This document shows positions 43,983-51,602 of a stretch of DNA of 64,000 bases, in pieces. This DNA comes from an uncultured Lachnospiraceae bacterium (GTDB taxonomy: Bacteria > Bacillota > Clostridia > Lachnospirales > Lachnospiraceae): positions 33,286-97,285 of the forward strand of contig CACZJL010000005.1 in NCBI GenBank assembly GCA_902781505.1, read 5' to 3'. The position numbers and the translations under genes were made by a program. Each line of letters begins with the position of its first letter. The first letter of the stretch is position 1. The notes beneath the pieces were generated by a model that was not told the origin of the DNA, ran no database searches, and was given only the letters and a program-made list of their open reading frames with translations.

Positions 43983-46280
43983 ATGAGGATTAGTAAGAGG
44001 GTAGTAGCCGGTGCACTGGCATTTGCCATGATGGTGCCGACATTCAGTGTTTACGGAACAAAAATAGAAACAGTTCAGGCGGCAGATTCGTTTGAATCAC
44101 AGCTGTCAGCGTTCCCTGAGAGTTACAGGGCTGCATTAAGAACAATGCACGAAGCGCATCCGAACTGGACGTTTATTGCAGATCCCATCAATGTGGATTT
44201 TGAGCTTGCAGTAGAAGAAGAAACGAATGATATTCGTACCAATCTGATTGGGACAGGTTCCTATATGGATTCTGTCACGCATCACTGGACGAAGACCACT
44301 TCCGGAATGTTTGAAACAAACCGAAATGATGTGTTTGACTGGGGTGCAAATGATTGGGTGGTTCAGTCTGCGCCAAACTGGGTTACATCATCAGCTGCTC
44401 TGACAGAGTTTTTGATGGATCCAAGGAGCTATCTGACCGAGGAAAATATTTTTGCCATGCTGGTTCTGTCCTTCGACTCAAAGACTCAGACAAAAGCAGG
44501 CGTGCAGGCAATCTTACAGAACACCTTCATGAACGGATACATTGAAGGAACTGATACGAAATACGCTGATTTAATCTACAATACAGCTAAAGCAAAAAAT
44601 ATCAATCCGCTGTATGTAGCGAGTAAGATGGTTTTTGAAAAAGGAACCGGAGTCTCTCTTGGCAATGGAAGATACGCAAATAACGATACACTGGCAAGAG
44701 GTGTTGAGGTAGATGGTACAAAGTATTACAACTATTTTAATATCGGCGCAAGTGGCGTGAGTTCTGAAGATATTATCAACAACGGTGTAGCAGAGGCTAT
44801 GGAGCGCGGCTGGACATCTGCTGTTTCAGCGATTGAGGGTGGTATTGCTCTGCTTTCATCAAAGTATATGCAGGCTCCTTATTATGAGGATACGACATAC
44901 TATCAGAAGTTTGCGGTCAATAACAATAACGCAGGCAGATTCTGGAAGCAGTATCAGCAGGATGTATATGGAGCGATGAACATCGGCTATAAGATGCAGC
45001 GGTCTATTGCGGAAAACAATCTGATGAATCAGGCCTATACCTTTAAGATACCTGTCTATCAGAATATGCCATCCACCGCAACAGAATTCCCTTCTGTTTC
45101 CGGCAACCCGAATTACAAGATGAGCTGGATTATGGTAAATGACACGGATCTTTCGTTTGGTCTTGATGATTACAATCCAACGCACTCCTATGATATTGAG
45201 GGAGTAACCGTACATGGATTAACAGTTGATATCGAAGCGGCGCCAATCGCAGAAACGACGGTTGTTTATGGACTGGGTGAAAGAGCATTAACCGCAGGCA
45301 ATAACGATATTACATTGATTACTGAGGCGGAGAATGGAGACAGAGGATATTATCATTTTCAGATTACAGCGATTCCGGAGAATGGGTTAATCCGTTCCGG
45401 AGAGCGATATCTCTGGTGTGAGAACGGAAAAGTAATCGGAGATGCGACAGACCTGTTTGATTTTGCATATTACAAAGCAAGATATGCCGATATTGCGGAA
45501 GCGTATGGTGATGACGAAGTCGCAGCAGCTCACCACTTCTACAAATACGGTATGGCAGAAGGGCGTCAGGGAAGTGCAGAGTTTAATGTGAAGTATTACA
45601 GATTCAACTATCCTGATTTGGTAAATGCCTTCGGTGATGATTATAGTGCACTATTCCGTCATTATGTGACCTATGGTAAGAGTGAGAATCGAACCGGAAA
45701 GACAAAACGCTATGTAAGAGATGGTATTGATTATTCTTCTGTCTATAATTATGACTATTACATTGCTCATAATGCAGACGTTAAGAAAGCATTTAATGGT
45801 GATGAATACAGAACCTTCCAGCATTTTGTCAACTATGGCATGAACGAAGGTCGGGTAGCATCAGCAACGTTTGACCCGGAAATTTATAAGAATAATTATT
45901 CTGATCTTGTGGCTGCCTTTGGTAATAACAATGCTAAATATTACAGACACTATATTCTGTATGGAAGAGCGGAAGGCAGAAATGCGACAGAGCTTCGCAC
46001 TAATATTTGGAATGGAACAGATTACTCACCGGTCTTTGACTATGAGTATTATCTGGCTAAGAATCCGGATGTGAAGGCTGCATTCGGGAATGACAGAAAG
46101 AGAGTTTTAAAACACTTTGTTAATTATGGAATGAATGAAGGTCGTCAGGCGTCAGCAAGTTTTAATGTTGGTACGTATAAAAACAGATATTCAGATCTGA
46201 GACTTGCATTTGGAAATAATACGAAGTCGTATTATCTGCATTACATCAATTATGGCAGATTTGAAGGGCGCACAGCATAA
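43983..46280 (+). CDS. Secreted glucosaminidase-like peptidoglycan hydrolase with six C-terminal YG-EGR repeats
   Basis: Exported protein, 765 residues; signal peptide about 1-34 (IETVQAA). Residues ~40-290 resemble clostridial endo-beta-N-acetylglucosaminidases: FPESYRAALRTMHEAHPNW at the start, then INPLYVASKMVFEKG with E219 as likely catalytic Glu, and YYNYFNIGASG. About 380-470 is a cadherin-like/beta-sandwich segment. Six repeats run from about residue 490 with two linkers (one TNIWNGTDYS, one diverged RDGIDYS). It starts at the base after the murE-like stop codon, so the two are translated together. It should cut glycan strands of peptidoglycan (inference from the family). Confidence 0.88.
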   Translation: MRISKRVVAGALAFAMMVPTFSVYGTKIETVQAADSFESQLSAFPESYRAALRTMHEAHPNWTFIADPINVDFELAVEEETNDIRTNLIGTGSYMDSVTHHWTKTTSGMFETNRNDVFDWGANDWVVQSAPNWVTSSAALTEFLMDPRSYLTEENIFAMLVLSFDSKTQTKAGVQAILQNTFMNGYIEGTDTKYADLIYNTAKAKNINPLYVASKMVFEKGTGVSLGNGRYANNDTLARGVEVDGTKYYNYFNIGASGVSSEDIINNGVAEAMERGWTSAVSAIEGGIALLSSKYMQAPYYEDTTYYQKFAVNNNNAGRFWKQYQQDVYGAMNIGYKMQRSIAENNLMNQAYTFKIPVYQNMPSTATEFPSVSGNPNYKMSWIMVNDTDLSFGLDDYNPTHSYDIEGVTVHGLTVDIEAAPIAETTVVYGLGERALTAGNNDITLITEAENGDRGYYHFQITAIPENGLIRSGERYLWCENGKVIGDATDLFDFAYYKARYADIAEAYGDDEVAAAHHFYKYGMAEGRQGSAEFNVKYYRFNYPDLVNAFGDDYSALFRHYVTYGKSENRTGKTKRYVRDGIDYSSVYNYDYYIAHNADVKKAFNGDEYRTFQHFVNYGMNEGRVASATFDPEIYKNNYSDLVAAFGNNNAKYYRHYILYGRAEGRNATELRTNIWNGTDYSPVFDYEYYLAKNPDVKAAFGNDRKRVLKHFVNYGMNEGRQASASFNVGTYKNRYSDLRLAFGNNTKSYYLHYINYGRFEGRTA
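45451..46277 (+). repeat. Six-unit C-terminal repeat region in the glucosaminidase
   Basis: A-B-linker-A-B-linker-A-B order. The final unit ends INYGRFEGRTA at the stop codon. Confidence 0.9.
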
Positions 46281-46329
46281 CCTGTTTTCAGGAATATGAA
46301 GAGTCCGGATAATAATGTGAATTGATGTT

Positions 46330-46350
46330 TATCACAAAATCTATCACAAA
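46330..46350 (+). repeat. Direct repeat TATCACAAA x2
   Basis: TATCACAAA at 46330-46338 and again at 46342-46350, 12 bp apart, just before a terminator stem. It may be a protein-binding site or chance. Confidence 0.35.
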
Positions 46351-46386
46351 TGTCCAATGTTCGAAAGAATATTGGACATTTTTTTA
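46349..46386 (+). terminator. Intrinsic terminator after the glucosaminidase gene
   Basis: AATGTCCAAT (46349-46358) pairs perfectly with ATTGGACATT (46371-46380), followed by a T-run. Confidence 0.9.
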
Positions 46387-46405
46387 TTCTAAATTACAAT
46401 ACATC

Positions 46406-46433
46406 TTGACATTTGTTACGTAAATGTTACAAT
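46406..46433 (+). promoter_or_regulatory. Promoter of the NlpC/P60 gene
   Basis: A perfect TTGACA (46406-46411), a 16-bp spacer and TACAAT (46428-46433). The leader to the start codon is about 95 nt. Confidence 0.7.
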
Positions 46434-46461
46434 ATATCTCGGCGGTGATGTAACAATTGAA

Positions 46462-46498
46462 AGGAAGCTTTTACAAAAGGGAATGGTAAAAGTTCCTT
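46462..46498 (+). promoter_or_regulatory. Leader hairpin of the NlpC/P60 mRNA
   Basis: AAGGAAGCTTTTAC pairs with GTAAAAGTTCCTT (one mismatch) across an ~11-nt A/G-rich loop, between the promoter and the ribosome site. It has no T-run, so it is a leader structure rather than a terminator. I do not recognise a riboswitch class. Confidence 0.45.
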
Positions 46499-46534
46499 AG
46501 AGGCGGGGAAATACTCATAGGAGCATTTCTCAGA

Positions 46535-47668
46535 ATGTATATTAATTTTGATAACAAAATTGTAAAGAAGGCAATTGAATATAAAAAACGTTTCGCAACA
46601 GTAAGCTTTACATCTGCTCTTGCTATCTGTGTTGCAGCAACTGCAATCGCAGCTGCAGACACAAGTTTTACAATGAGCACGGTTAACGCTGCTGAAGAAT
46701 CTGGATTTGGAACAAGCGAAGGAAGTTTCAAAGACGGTGAAGCAGAAACATTTGCCCTGGTGAAGAGCCTTGGCGAAATCAATGAGGAGAAGAAGCAGGC
46801 AGCGCTTGATGCACTGAATGCAGAGGCTCTTCGTATTGAGGGTGAAACAGCTTCTGTAATTATTGAAGGCGAAACACTTCGTGTTGCCAAGGCTGGTAAG
46901 GTTCAGTGGAACTACACCGGTATGGCAAAGGAAGATGATGGAACATGGCATTACTTTGCATCCGGTCTTGAAGACGGAGCGCATGAAGGCCTTGAGTCTG
47001 AATCCGGTAAGCTGTATTACTTTGAAGATGGCGAGGTTGTTGCGTATACAGGTGCAACAGCTGATTATAACGGACTTCATTACATGGAAGATGGTGAGGA
47101 AGTAAAGGATTTCAGCGGAATTGCTGAAGATGAAGATGGCACTTTATGGTATTTTGAAAACGGTGCTGTTGATACGGAATATTCCGATACATTAACAGAT
47201 GAAGATGATAATGTGACGGTCATTGAGAATGGCGTTGTTACAGATCAGTACAATATTGCTGAACGTGAAGCAGAAGAAGCTGCAGCCGCAGCTGCAGCAG
47301 TTGCACACCTTAGAGCAAGTGTGCTTCCAAGAGCTTACACATTCTACGGTGTGCCTTATGTTTCCGGTGGTTCAACTCCTGCCGGATTTGACTGCTCCGG
47401 ATTTACACAGTATGTATATGGCCTCTTTGGATATGATCTTCCAAGATCCTCTATCGCACAGAGAAGCGCAGGATATAGTGTCGGTGTGAACACACTGGCA
47501 AATGCTGAGCCAGGCGACTTAATCGCTTTCCTTGGCACAAACCATGTTGGTATTTATATTGGTGGTGGCCGTGTGCTGAATGCAGCAAGCATCAATAACG
47601 CATGCGTCAGGGAATCACCGTTATCCGCTTTTTCCGGCGGCTATGACGTAAGAAGAATCATTGGTTGA
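46535..47668 (+). CDS. Secreted NlpC/P60 endopeptidase with choline-binding-like wall repeats
   Basis: Exported cysteine peptidase, 377 residues. The signal region is long (hydrophobic about 22-42). Residues ~120-235 contain three to four short W/Y-F-ENG or EDG repeats (DGTWHYFASG, GKLYYFEDGEVVAYTG, GTLWYFENGAVDTEY) like CW_binding_1 modules. After an Ala-rich linker (~248-257) comes NlpC/P60 with C287 (GFDCSGFTQYV), H337 (TNHVGIYIG) and N349. It should cut peptidoglycan stem peptides. AGGAG lies 11 nt before ATG 46535. Its wall-binding repeats differ from the YG-EGR type of its neighbours. Confidence 0.92.
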   Translation: MYINFDNKIVKKAIEYKKRFATVSFTSALAICVAATAIAAADTSFTMSTVNAAEESGFGTSEGSFKDGEAETFALVKSLGEINEEKKQAALDALNAEALRIEGETASVIIEGETLRVAKAGKVQWNYTGMAKEDDGTWHYFASGLEDGAHEGLESESGKLYYFEDGEVVAYTGATADYNGLHYMEDGEEVKDFSGIAEDEDGTLWYFENGAVDTEYSDTLTDEDDNVTVIENGVVTDQYNIAEREAEEAAAAAAAVAHLRASVLPRAYTFYGVPYVSGGSTPAGFDCSGFTQYVYGLFGYDLPRSSIAQRSAGYSVGVNTLANAEPGDLIAFLGTNHVGIYIGGGRVLNAASINNACVRESPLSAFSGGYDVRRIIG

Positions 47669-47671
47669 TTA

Positions 47672-47727
47672 AGTTGCCTTAATTCGATTAGTTTTGTATA
47701 CTATCGAATTGAGGCAATTTCTTTTTG
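47672..47727 (+). terminator. Intrinsic terminator after the NlpC/P60 gene
   Basis: TTGCCTTAATTCGAT pairs with ATCGAATTGAGGCAA (one G-T pair) and is followed by TTTCTTTTT. Confidence 0.9.
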
Positions 47728-47788
47728 TCTGCTGAGGGCAGACGGAATTGTCCACAAAGATGGCAAAGTCAGATAAGAGGAAATGAAA

Positions 47789-48223
47789 ATGGATAAAATA
47801 AAAGAGCTGTATATGAAGTACAAAGAAGTGGTTAATTACCTGGTGGTAGGTGTTCTTACAACCGTAGTAAGTATCGGTTCCTACATGATTATGACACATA
47901 CATTCTTAAATCCGGACGATGGATTTCAGCTGCAGGTCGCAAATGTATTAAGCTGGATTCTGGCAGTTGCATTTGCCTACGTGACAAACCGTAAGTTTGT
48001 ATTTGAGAGTAAAGATCCGAACATGTTTGCAGAAATCGTGAAGTTTACTTCTTCAAGAGTAGCGACCCTTCTGATGGAGATGGCTGTGATGTTCCTGCTT
48101 GTAACCTTGCTTCACTTTAACAGCGATATTTCTAAGGTTGTGGCACAGGTGATGGTTATTGTGGCAAACTATGTACTTTCAAAGTTCCTCGTGTTTAATG
48201 GGAAAGAGGAGACAAAAGCCTGA
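47789..48223 (+). CDS. GtrA-family membrane protein
   Basis: Small four-TM membrane protein, 144 residues, of the GtrA family; relatives take part in moving polyprenyl-phosphate-linked sugars across the membrane. It has the typical start YMKYKEVVNYLVVGVLTTVV, the loop VTNRKFVFES after TM2 and a final NYVLSKFLVF. ATG 47789 is preferred to ATG 47783, because AAGAGG ends only 2 nt before the latter and 8 nt before the former. It could serve the GT2/GT-C pair at 30540-32895 (inference). It is flanked by terminators, so probably monocistronic. Confidence 0.88.
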   Translation: MDKIKELYMKYKEVVNYLVVGVLTTVVSIGSYMIMTHTFLNPDDGFQLQVANVLSWILAVAFAYVTNRKFVFESKDPNMFAEIVKFTSSRVATLLMEMAVMFLLVTLLHFNSDISKVVAQVMVIVANYVLSKFLVFNGKEETKA

Positions 48224-48259
48224 AAGACAGATTTGCGGCCTGAAGAAAGCAAATAAATA

Positions 48260-48300
48260 AGCGACGGAGATCCGGTTTGGTTTCTCCGCCGCTTTTGTTT
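48260..48300. terminator. Bidirectional terminator between gtrA and the sugar kinase
   Basis: AGCGACGGAGA (48260-48270) pairs with TCTCCGCCGCT (48283-48293; one mismatch), followed by TTTTGTTTT, between convergent genes. Confidence 0.8.
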
Positions 48301-48326
48301 TGTTTAGTTGCACGTGATTAAGCAGA

Positions 48327-49349
48327 TTATCTGCTCATTTCGAATGTCTCACCATTTGCCTTGTGGTCTGCGATGATGCCATCGAGTTCGGCAAGGTCGG
48401 AGGTTGGAAGATCGCCAGGAACGGTGTTCTTTACAGATGATGCAGCGTTACCGTATTCTACTGCGCGCTGGATGTTCTCAGGGTCGGAAAGAAGTCCGTA
48501 GAGAACGCCGGAGCAGTAAGCATCACCAGAACCGATACGGTCGATAACTTCGATGTTGCGGTAAGGCTCTTCGAAGTAGATGCGATCGTCCTTAGCGTTA
48601 TAAATTACAGAACCGAAGTCATGAACCTTAGGGCTGTGAACGACACGCTGTGTTGCAGCAACAACCTTGATTGGGTAATCCTCTGTGAAGGATCTCATCA
48701 TCTTCTCTAACTTGCCGGTCTTCTTGAATGTCAGCTTAGCTGTGCTCTCAGAGCAGAAGAAGATATCAACGTATGGAAGGATGGATTCGATGGTTCTGCG
48801 CGCTTCGTCGCCAGTCCAGAGGTTGGCACGGAAGTTAACGTCGAATGAGATTAAAGTGCCATTTTCCTTGAAACGCTTAATCATCTCAATTGCAGTTTCA
48901 CGAGTCTGCTGACCTAACGCAAGAGTGATACCACTTGTGTGGAAGCATCTTACATTCTTGTAAAGAGACTCATGGTACTCGCTTAATGCAATCTTATTGA
49001 AAGAAGAATAGCGACGGTCATATACAACACGGGGCTTCTTAGGGTAAGCGCCGTTTTCGTAGTAGTAAAGACCTACGCGAGCGTCGTTTTCACGGTCATA
49101 AACCAGGAAATCATCAGAAACACCGGAGAAACGAACACGGTTCTTTACGAACATACCGATGTCATTGTCCGGAAGCTTTGAGATGATACCGGTACGGAGT
49201 CCGCAAAGAGCTGCACCGGTTAAAACATTAAGTTCAGCACCACCGACGTGCTTATCGAAAGAACCACCATTTGCCAGGCGCTCCTGTCCTGGTGGTGAAA
49301 GGCGAAGTAAAAGCTCGCCAAGAGCTACAAGATCAAATTCCTTACTCAA
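48327..49349 (-). CDS. PfkB-family sugar kinase, probably 2-keto-3-deoxygluconate kinase
   Basis: Ribokinase-fold kinase, 340 residues. The start FDLVALGELLLRLSPP and the Gly-rich HVGGAELNVLTGAALCG are typical of KdgK-like enzymes; ATP and catalytic residues lie in IDRIGSGDAYCSGVL, with Asp in GSGDAY as the base. KDG kinase would phosphorylate the product of hexuronate breakdown, but fructokinase-like activity cannot be excluded and no other KDG-pathway gene is nearby. The start is a TTG at 49349 with GGGAGG ~10 nt upstream; no ATG fits the homology. A promoter and a palindrome lie upstream. Confidence 0.82.
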   Translation of the reverse strand: MSKEFDLVALGELLLRLSPPGQERLANGGSFDKHVGGAELNVLTGAALCGLRTGIISKLPDNDIGMFVKNRVRFSGVSDDFLVYDRENDARVGLYYYENGAYPKKPRVVYDRRYSSFNKIALSEYHESLYKNVRCFHTSGITLALGQQTRETAIEMIKRFKENGTLISFDVNFRANLWTGDEARRTIESILPYVDIFFCSESTAKLTFKKTGKLEKMMRSFTEDYPIKVVAATQRVVHSPKVHDFGSVIYNAKDDRIYFEEPYRNIEVIDRIGSGDAYCSGVLYGLLSDPENIQRAVEYGNAASSVKNTVPGDLPTSDLAELDGIIADHKANGETFEMSR

Positions 49350-49377
49350 TTTCTTGAATCCTCCCTTTTTTAAATCG

Positions 49378-49391
49378 GCAGATGAATCTGC
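49378..49391 (-). promoter_or_regulatory. Operator-like palindrome upstream of the sugar kinase
   Basis: GCAGATGAATCTGC is a 14-bp palindrome (6-bp arms, 2-bp centre), between the kinase promoter and its start codon, about 22 bp downstream of the -10. It looks like a regulator site. Confidence 0.4.
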
Positions 49392-49412
49392 TGTGTAAAT
49401 ACCGATAGTCTT

Positions 49413-49441
49413 ATTATAGATGAAAGGGGCACTTTAGACAA
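49413..49441 (-). promoter_or_regulatory. Promoter of the sugar kinase
   Basis: On the reverse strand: TTGTCT (49441-49436), a 17-bp spacer and a perfect TATAAT (49418-49413). Confidence 0.65.
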
Positions 49442-49460
49442 GTAAAGAGCGGATGATTTT

Positions 49461-49490
49461 TACCCATAATCAATGAGAATGTGTTATAAT
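49461..49490 (+). promoter_or_regulatory. Extended -10 promoter of uvrBA
   Basis: TGTTATAAT (49482-49490) is a perfect extended -10; the -35 (TACCCA, 49461-49466, 18-bp spacer) is weak. A CCATA-TC-TATGG palindrome (49493-49504) sits at the expected transcription start. No GAACnnnnGTTC LexA box was seen. Confidence 0.5.
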
Positions 49491-49516
49491 ATCCATATCT
49501 ATGGGAAATGTAAACT

Positions 49517-49562
49517 AAGAGGGACTTTAACTTCGGGTTACCGGGGCAAATGTCCCTCTTTT
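49517..49562 (+). promoter_or_regulatory. Terminator-like hairpin in the uvrB leader
   Basis: AAGAGGGAC (49517-49525) pairs perfectly with GTCCCTCTT (49552-49560), enclosing an inner CGG-gtta-CCG hairpin, with a short T-run after it. It lies between the promoter and the uvrB start, so it could attenuate transcription or end a ~65-nt small RNA. Confidence 0.55.
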
Positions 49563-49601
49563 GCTACATAATTTAAGACGCAAACGTGCGCAAAAGAGAA
49601 T

Positions 49602-51602
49602 ATGGACAAGTTTATTTTACATTCAGAATTTCAGCCGACCGGAGACCAGCCACAGGCCATTGAGCAGCTCGCGGAAGGCTTTGCAGAAGGAAATCAGTTT
49701 GAGACCCTGATTGGTGTTACCGGTTCCGGTAAGACCTTTACCATGGCGAACATCATCGAAAAGGTGAACAAGCCGACGCTCATCATCAGCCACAACAAGA
49801 CGCTGGCAGCCCAGCTGTACGGCGAGATGAAGGAGTTCTTCCCGGAAAATGCGGTAGAATTCTTTGTCTCTTACTACGATTATTATCAGCCTGAGGCCTA
49901 CGTGCCGCAGAGTGACACTTATATTGCGAAGGATTCAGCTATCAACGACGAAATCGATAAGCTGCGCCATTCGGCAACGGCCTCTCTTTTCGAAAGAAGG
50001 GACGTTGTCATTGTGGCATCCGTATCCTGTATCTACGGCTTAGGTGCGCCGGTCGATTACAAGAACATGGTTATCAGCCTGCGTCCCGGCATGGAGAAGG
50101 ACAGAGATGATGTCATAAGAAAGCTGATTGAGATTCAGTACAATCGAAATGAAGAGGATTTCAAGCGTGGAACGTTCCGTGTGCGCGGAGATGTGCTGGA
50201 AATCTACCCTGCCGCATCGTCAGGTGACGCCATTCGCGTAGAATTCTTCGGCGATGAAATCGACCGGATCCGCGAATTCGATTCCCTGACCGGTGAAGTG
50301 AAGGCAGACTTGGAGCACACCGTCATTTTCCCTGCTTCTCATTACGTTGTAGAACGCGAGAAGATGGAGGCGGCAATTGTACGAATCAAGGATGAGCTGA
50401 AAGAACGTGTAGAGTACTTTAAGAAAAATGACAAGCTCTTAGAGGCACAGAGAATCGAGGAGAGAACCAACTTCGACATTGAAATGATGCAGGAGACCGG
50501 TTTCTGCTCCGGTATTGAGAACTATTCGGCACCGATAGAAGGACGGGAGCCCGGTACGCCGCCATACACATTACTGGACTATTTTCCGGATGACTTTTTA
50601 ATCATCGTCGATGAGTCGCATATCACTTTGCCACAGGTAAGAGGAATGTATCACGGCGATCAGCAGAGAAAATCGACGCTGATTGACTATGGATTCCGCC
50701 TTCCAAGTGCGAAGGACAACCGCCCGCTCAATTTCACAGAGTTTGAGAGTCATATCGGGCAAATGCTCTTCGTCTCCGCGACGCCTGGGCAGTATGAGGC
50801 GGACCATGAGCTTTTACGTGCAGAGCAGATTATCCGACCGACAGGTCTGTTAGACCCTGAGATTGAGGTACATCCGATTGAAGGCCAGATTGATGACCTC
50901 GTGGCGAATATCAACCGGGAAGTGGAGCGCCACAACAAGGTGCTTGTCACAACACTGACTAAGCATATGGCAGAGGATCTGACGACGTATTTAAAAGAAA
51001 TCGGCATCCGCGTCAATTACCTGCATGCGGACATCGATACGATGGAAAGACAGAAGATTATCCGCGATATGAGACTGGATGGATTTGATGTTTTAGTCGG
51101 CATCAACCTGTTAAGAGAAGGTCTTGATATTCCGGAAATCAGTCTTGTAGCGATTCTGGATGCGGATAAGGAAGGCTTCTTAAGAACAGAAACCTCGCTT
51201 ATCCAGACGATTGGGCGAGCCGCCAGAAATGCGGAAGGTCACGTCATCATGTATGCCGATAAGATTACAGAATCCATGCAGAAGGCCATTGATGAGACCG
51301 CTCGCCGTCGTGCCATCCAGCAGGAATATAATGATGCGCATGGAATTACGCCTCAGACAATTAAGAAAGCGGTCAGAGACTTAATCAGCATCAGTAAGGC
51401 GGCAGAACCTGGTGCCGGTTCGTTAGACCTTGAGCGTGATTATGAGTCCATGAGCGAAAAGGATCTGAAGAAGTTAAAGAGTCAGATTGAAAAGAACATG
51501 CACAAGGCCGCTGCAGACCTGAACTTCGAGGAGGCCGCAGAACTGCGTGACCGCATGATTGAAATCAATAAGTATTTATATGAAGGAAAGACGAATAACT
51601 GA
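49602..51602 (+). CDS. uvrB: Excinuclease ABC subunit B
   Basis: Damage-verifying helicase-like subunit of nucleotide excision repair, 666 residues, standard length. Walker A is [10 protein letters not shown] (K44). The beta-hairpin that clamps DNA lies near [17 protein letters not shown], helicase motifs include [14 protein letters not shown] and VSATPG, and motifs V-VI are in LREGLDIPE and [10 protein letters not shown]. The C-terminal UVR motif (about 630-660, [15 protein letters not shown]) binds UvrC. The start ATG 49602 has AAAAGAG upstream. The last base of its stop codon is the first base of the uvrA start codon. Confidence 0.97.
   Translation: MDKFILHSEFQPTGDQPQAIEQLAEGFAEGNQFETLIGVTGSGKTFTMANIIEKVNKPTLIISHNKTLAAQLYGEMKEFFPENAVEFFVSYYDYYQPEAYVPQSDTYIAKDSAINDEIDKLRHSATASLFERRDVVIVASVSCIYGLGAPVDYKNMVISLRPGMEKDRDDVIRKLIEIQYNRNEEDFKRGTFRVRGDVLEIYPAASSGDAIRVEFFGDEIDRIREFDSLTGEVKADLEHTVIFPASHYVVEREKMEAAIVRIKDELKERVEYFKKNDKLLEAQRIEERTNFDIEMMQETGFCSGIENYSAPIEGREPGTPPYTLLDYFPDDFLIIVDESHITLPQVRGMYHGDQQRKSTLIDYGFRLPSAKDNRPLNFTEFESHIGQMLFVSATPGQYEADHELLRAEQIIRPTGLLDPEIEVHPIEGQIDDLVANINREVERHNKVLVTTLTKHMAEDLTTYLKEIGIRVNYLHADIDTMERQKIIRDMRLDGFDVLVGINLLREGLDIPEISLVAILDADKEGFLRTETSLIQTIGRAARNAEGHVIMYADKITESMQKAIDETARRRAIQQEYNDAHGITPQTIKKAVRDLISISKAAEPGAGSLDLERDYESMSEKDLKKLKSQIEKNMHKAAADLNFEEAAELRDRMIEINKYLYEGKTNN

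Noticed and set aside
34683..46280. CRISPR array or DNA satellite as source of the periodic pattern
   Set aside because: The periodicity is at the protein level, in frame, with diverged nucleotide sequence; there are no identical direct repeats with unique spacers.
46427..47080. Reverse-strand 217-codon Cys/Ser-rich frame
   Set aside because: Antisense to the NlpC/P60 gene and its promoter; unusual composition and no homology; shadow frame.
49440..49601. LexA (GAACnnnnGTTC) box controlling uvrBA
   Set aside because: No such sequence was found; the only palindrome is CCATATCTATGG.
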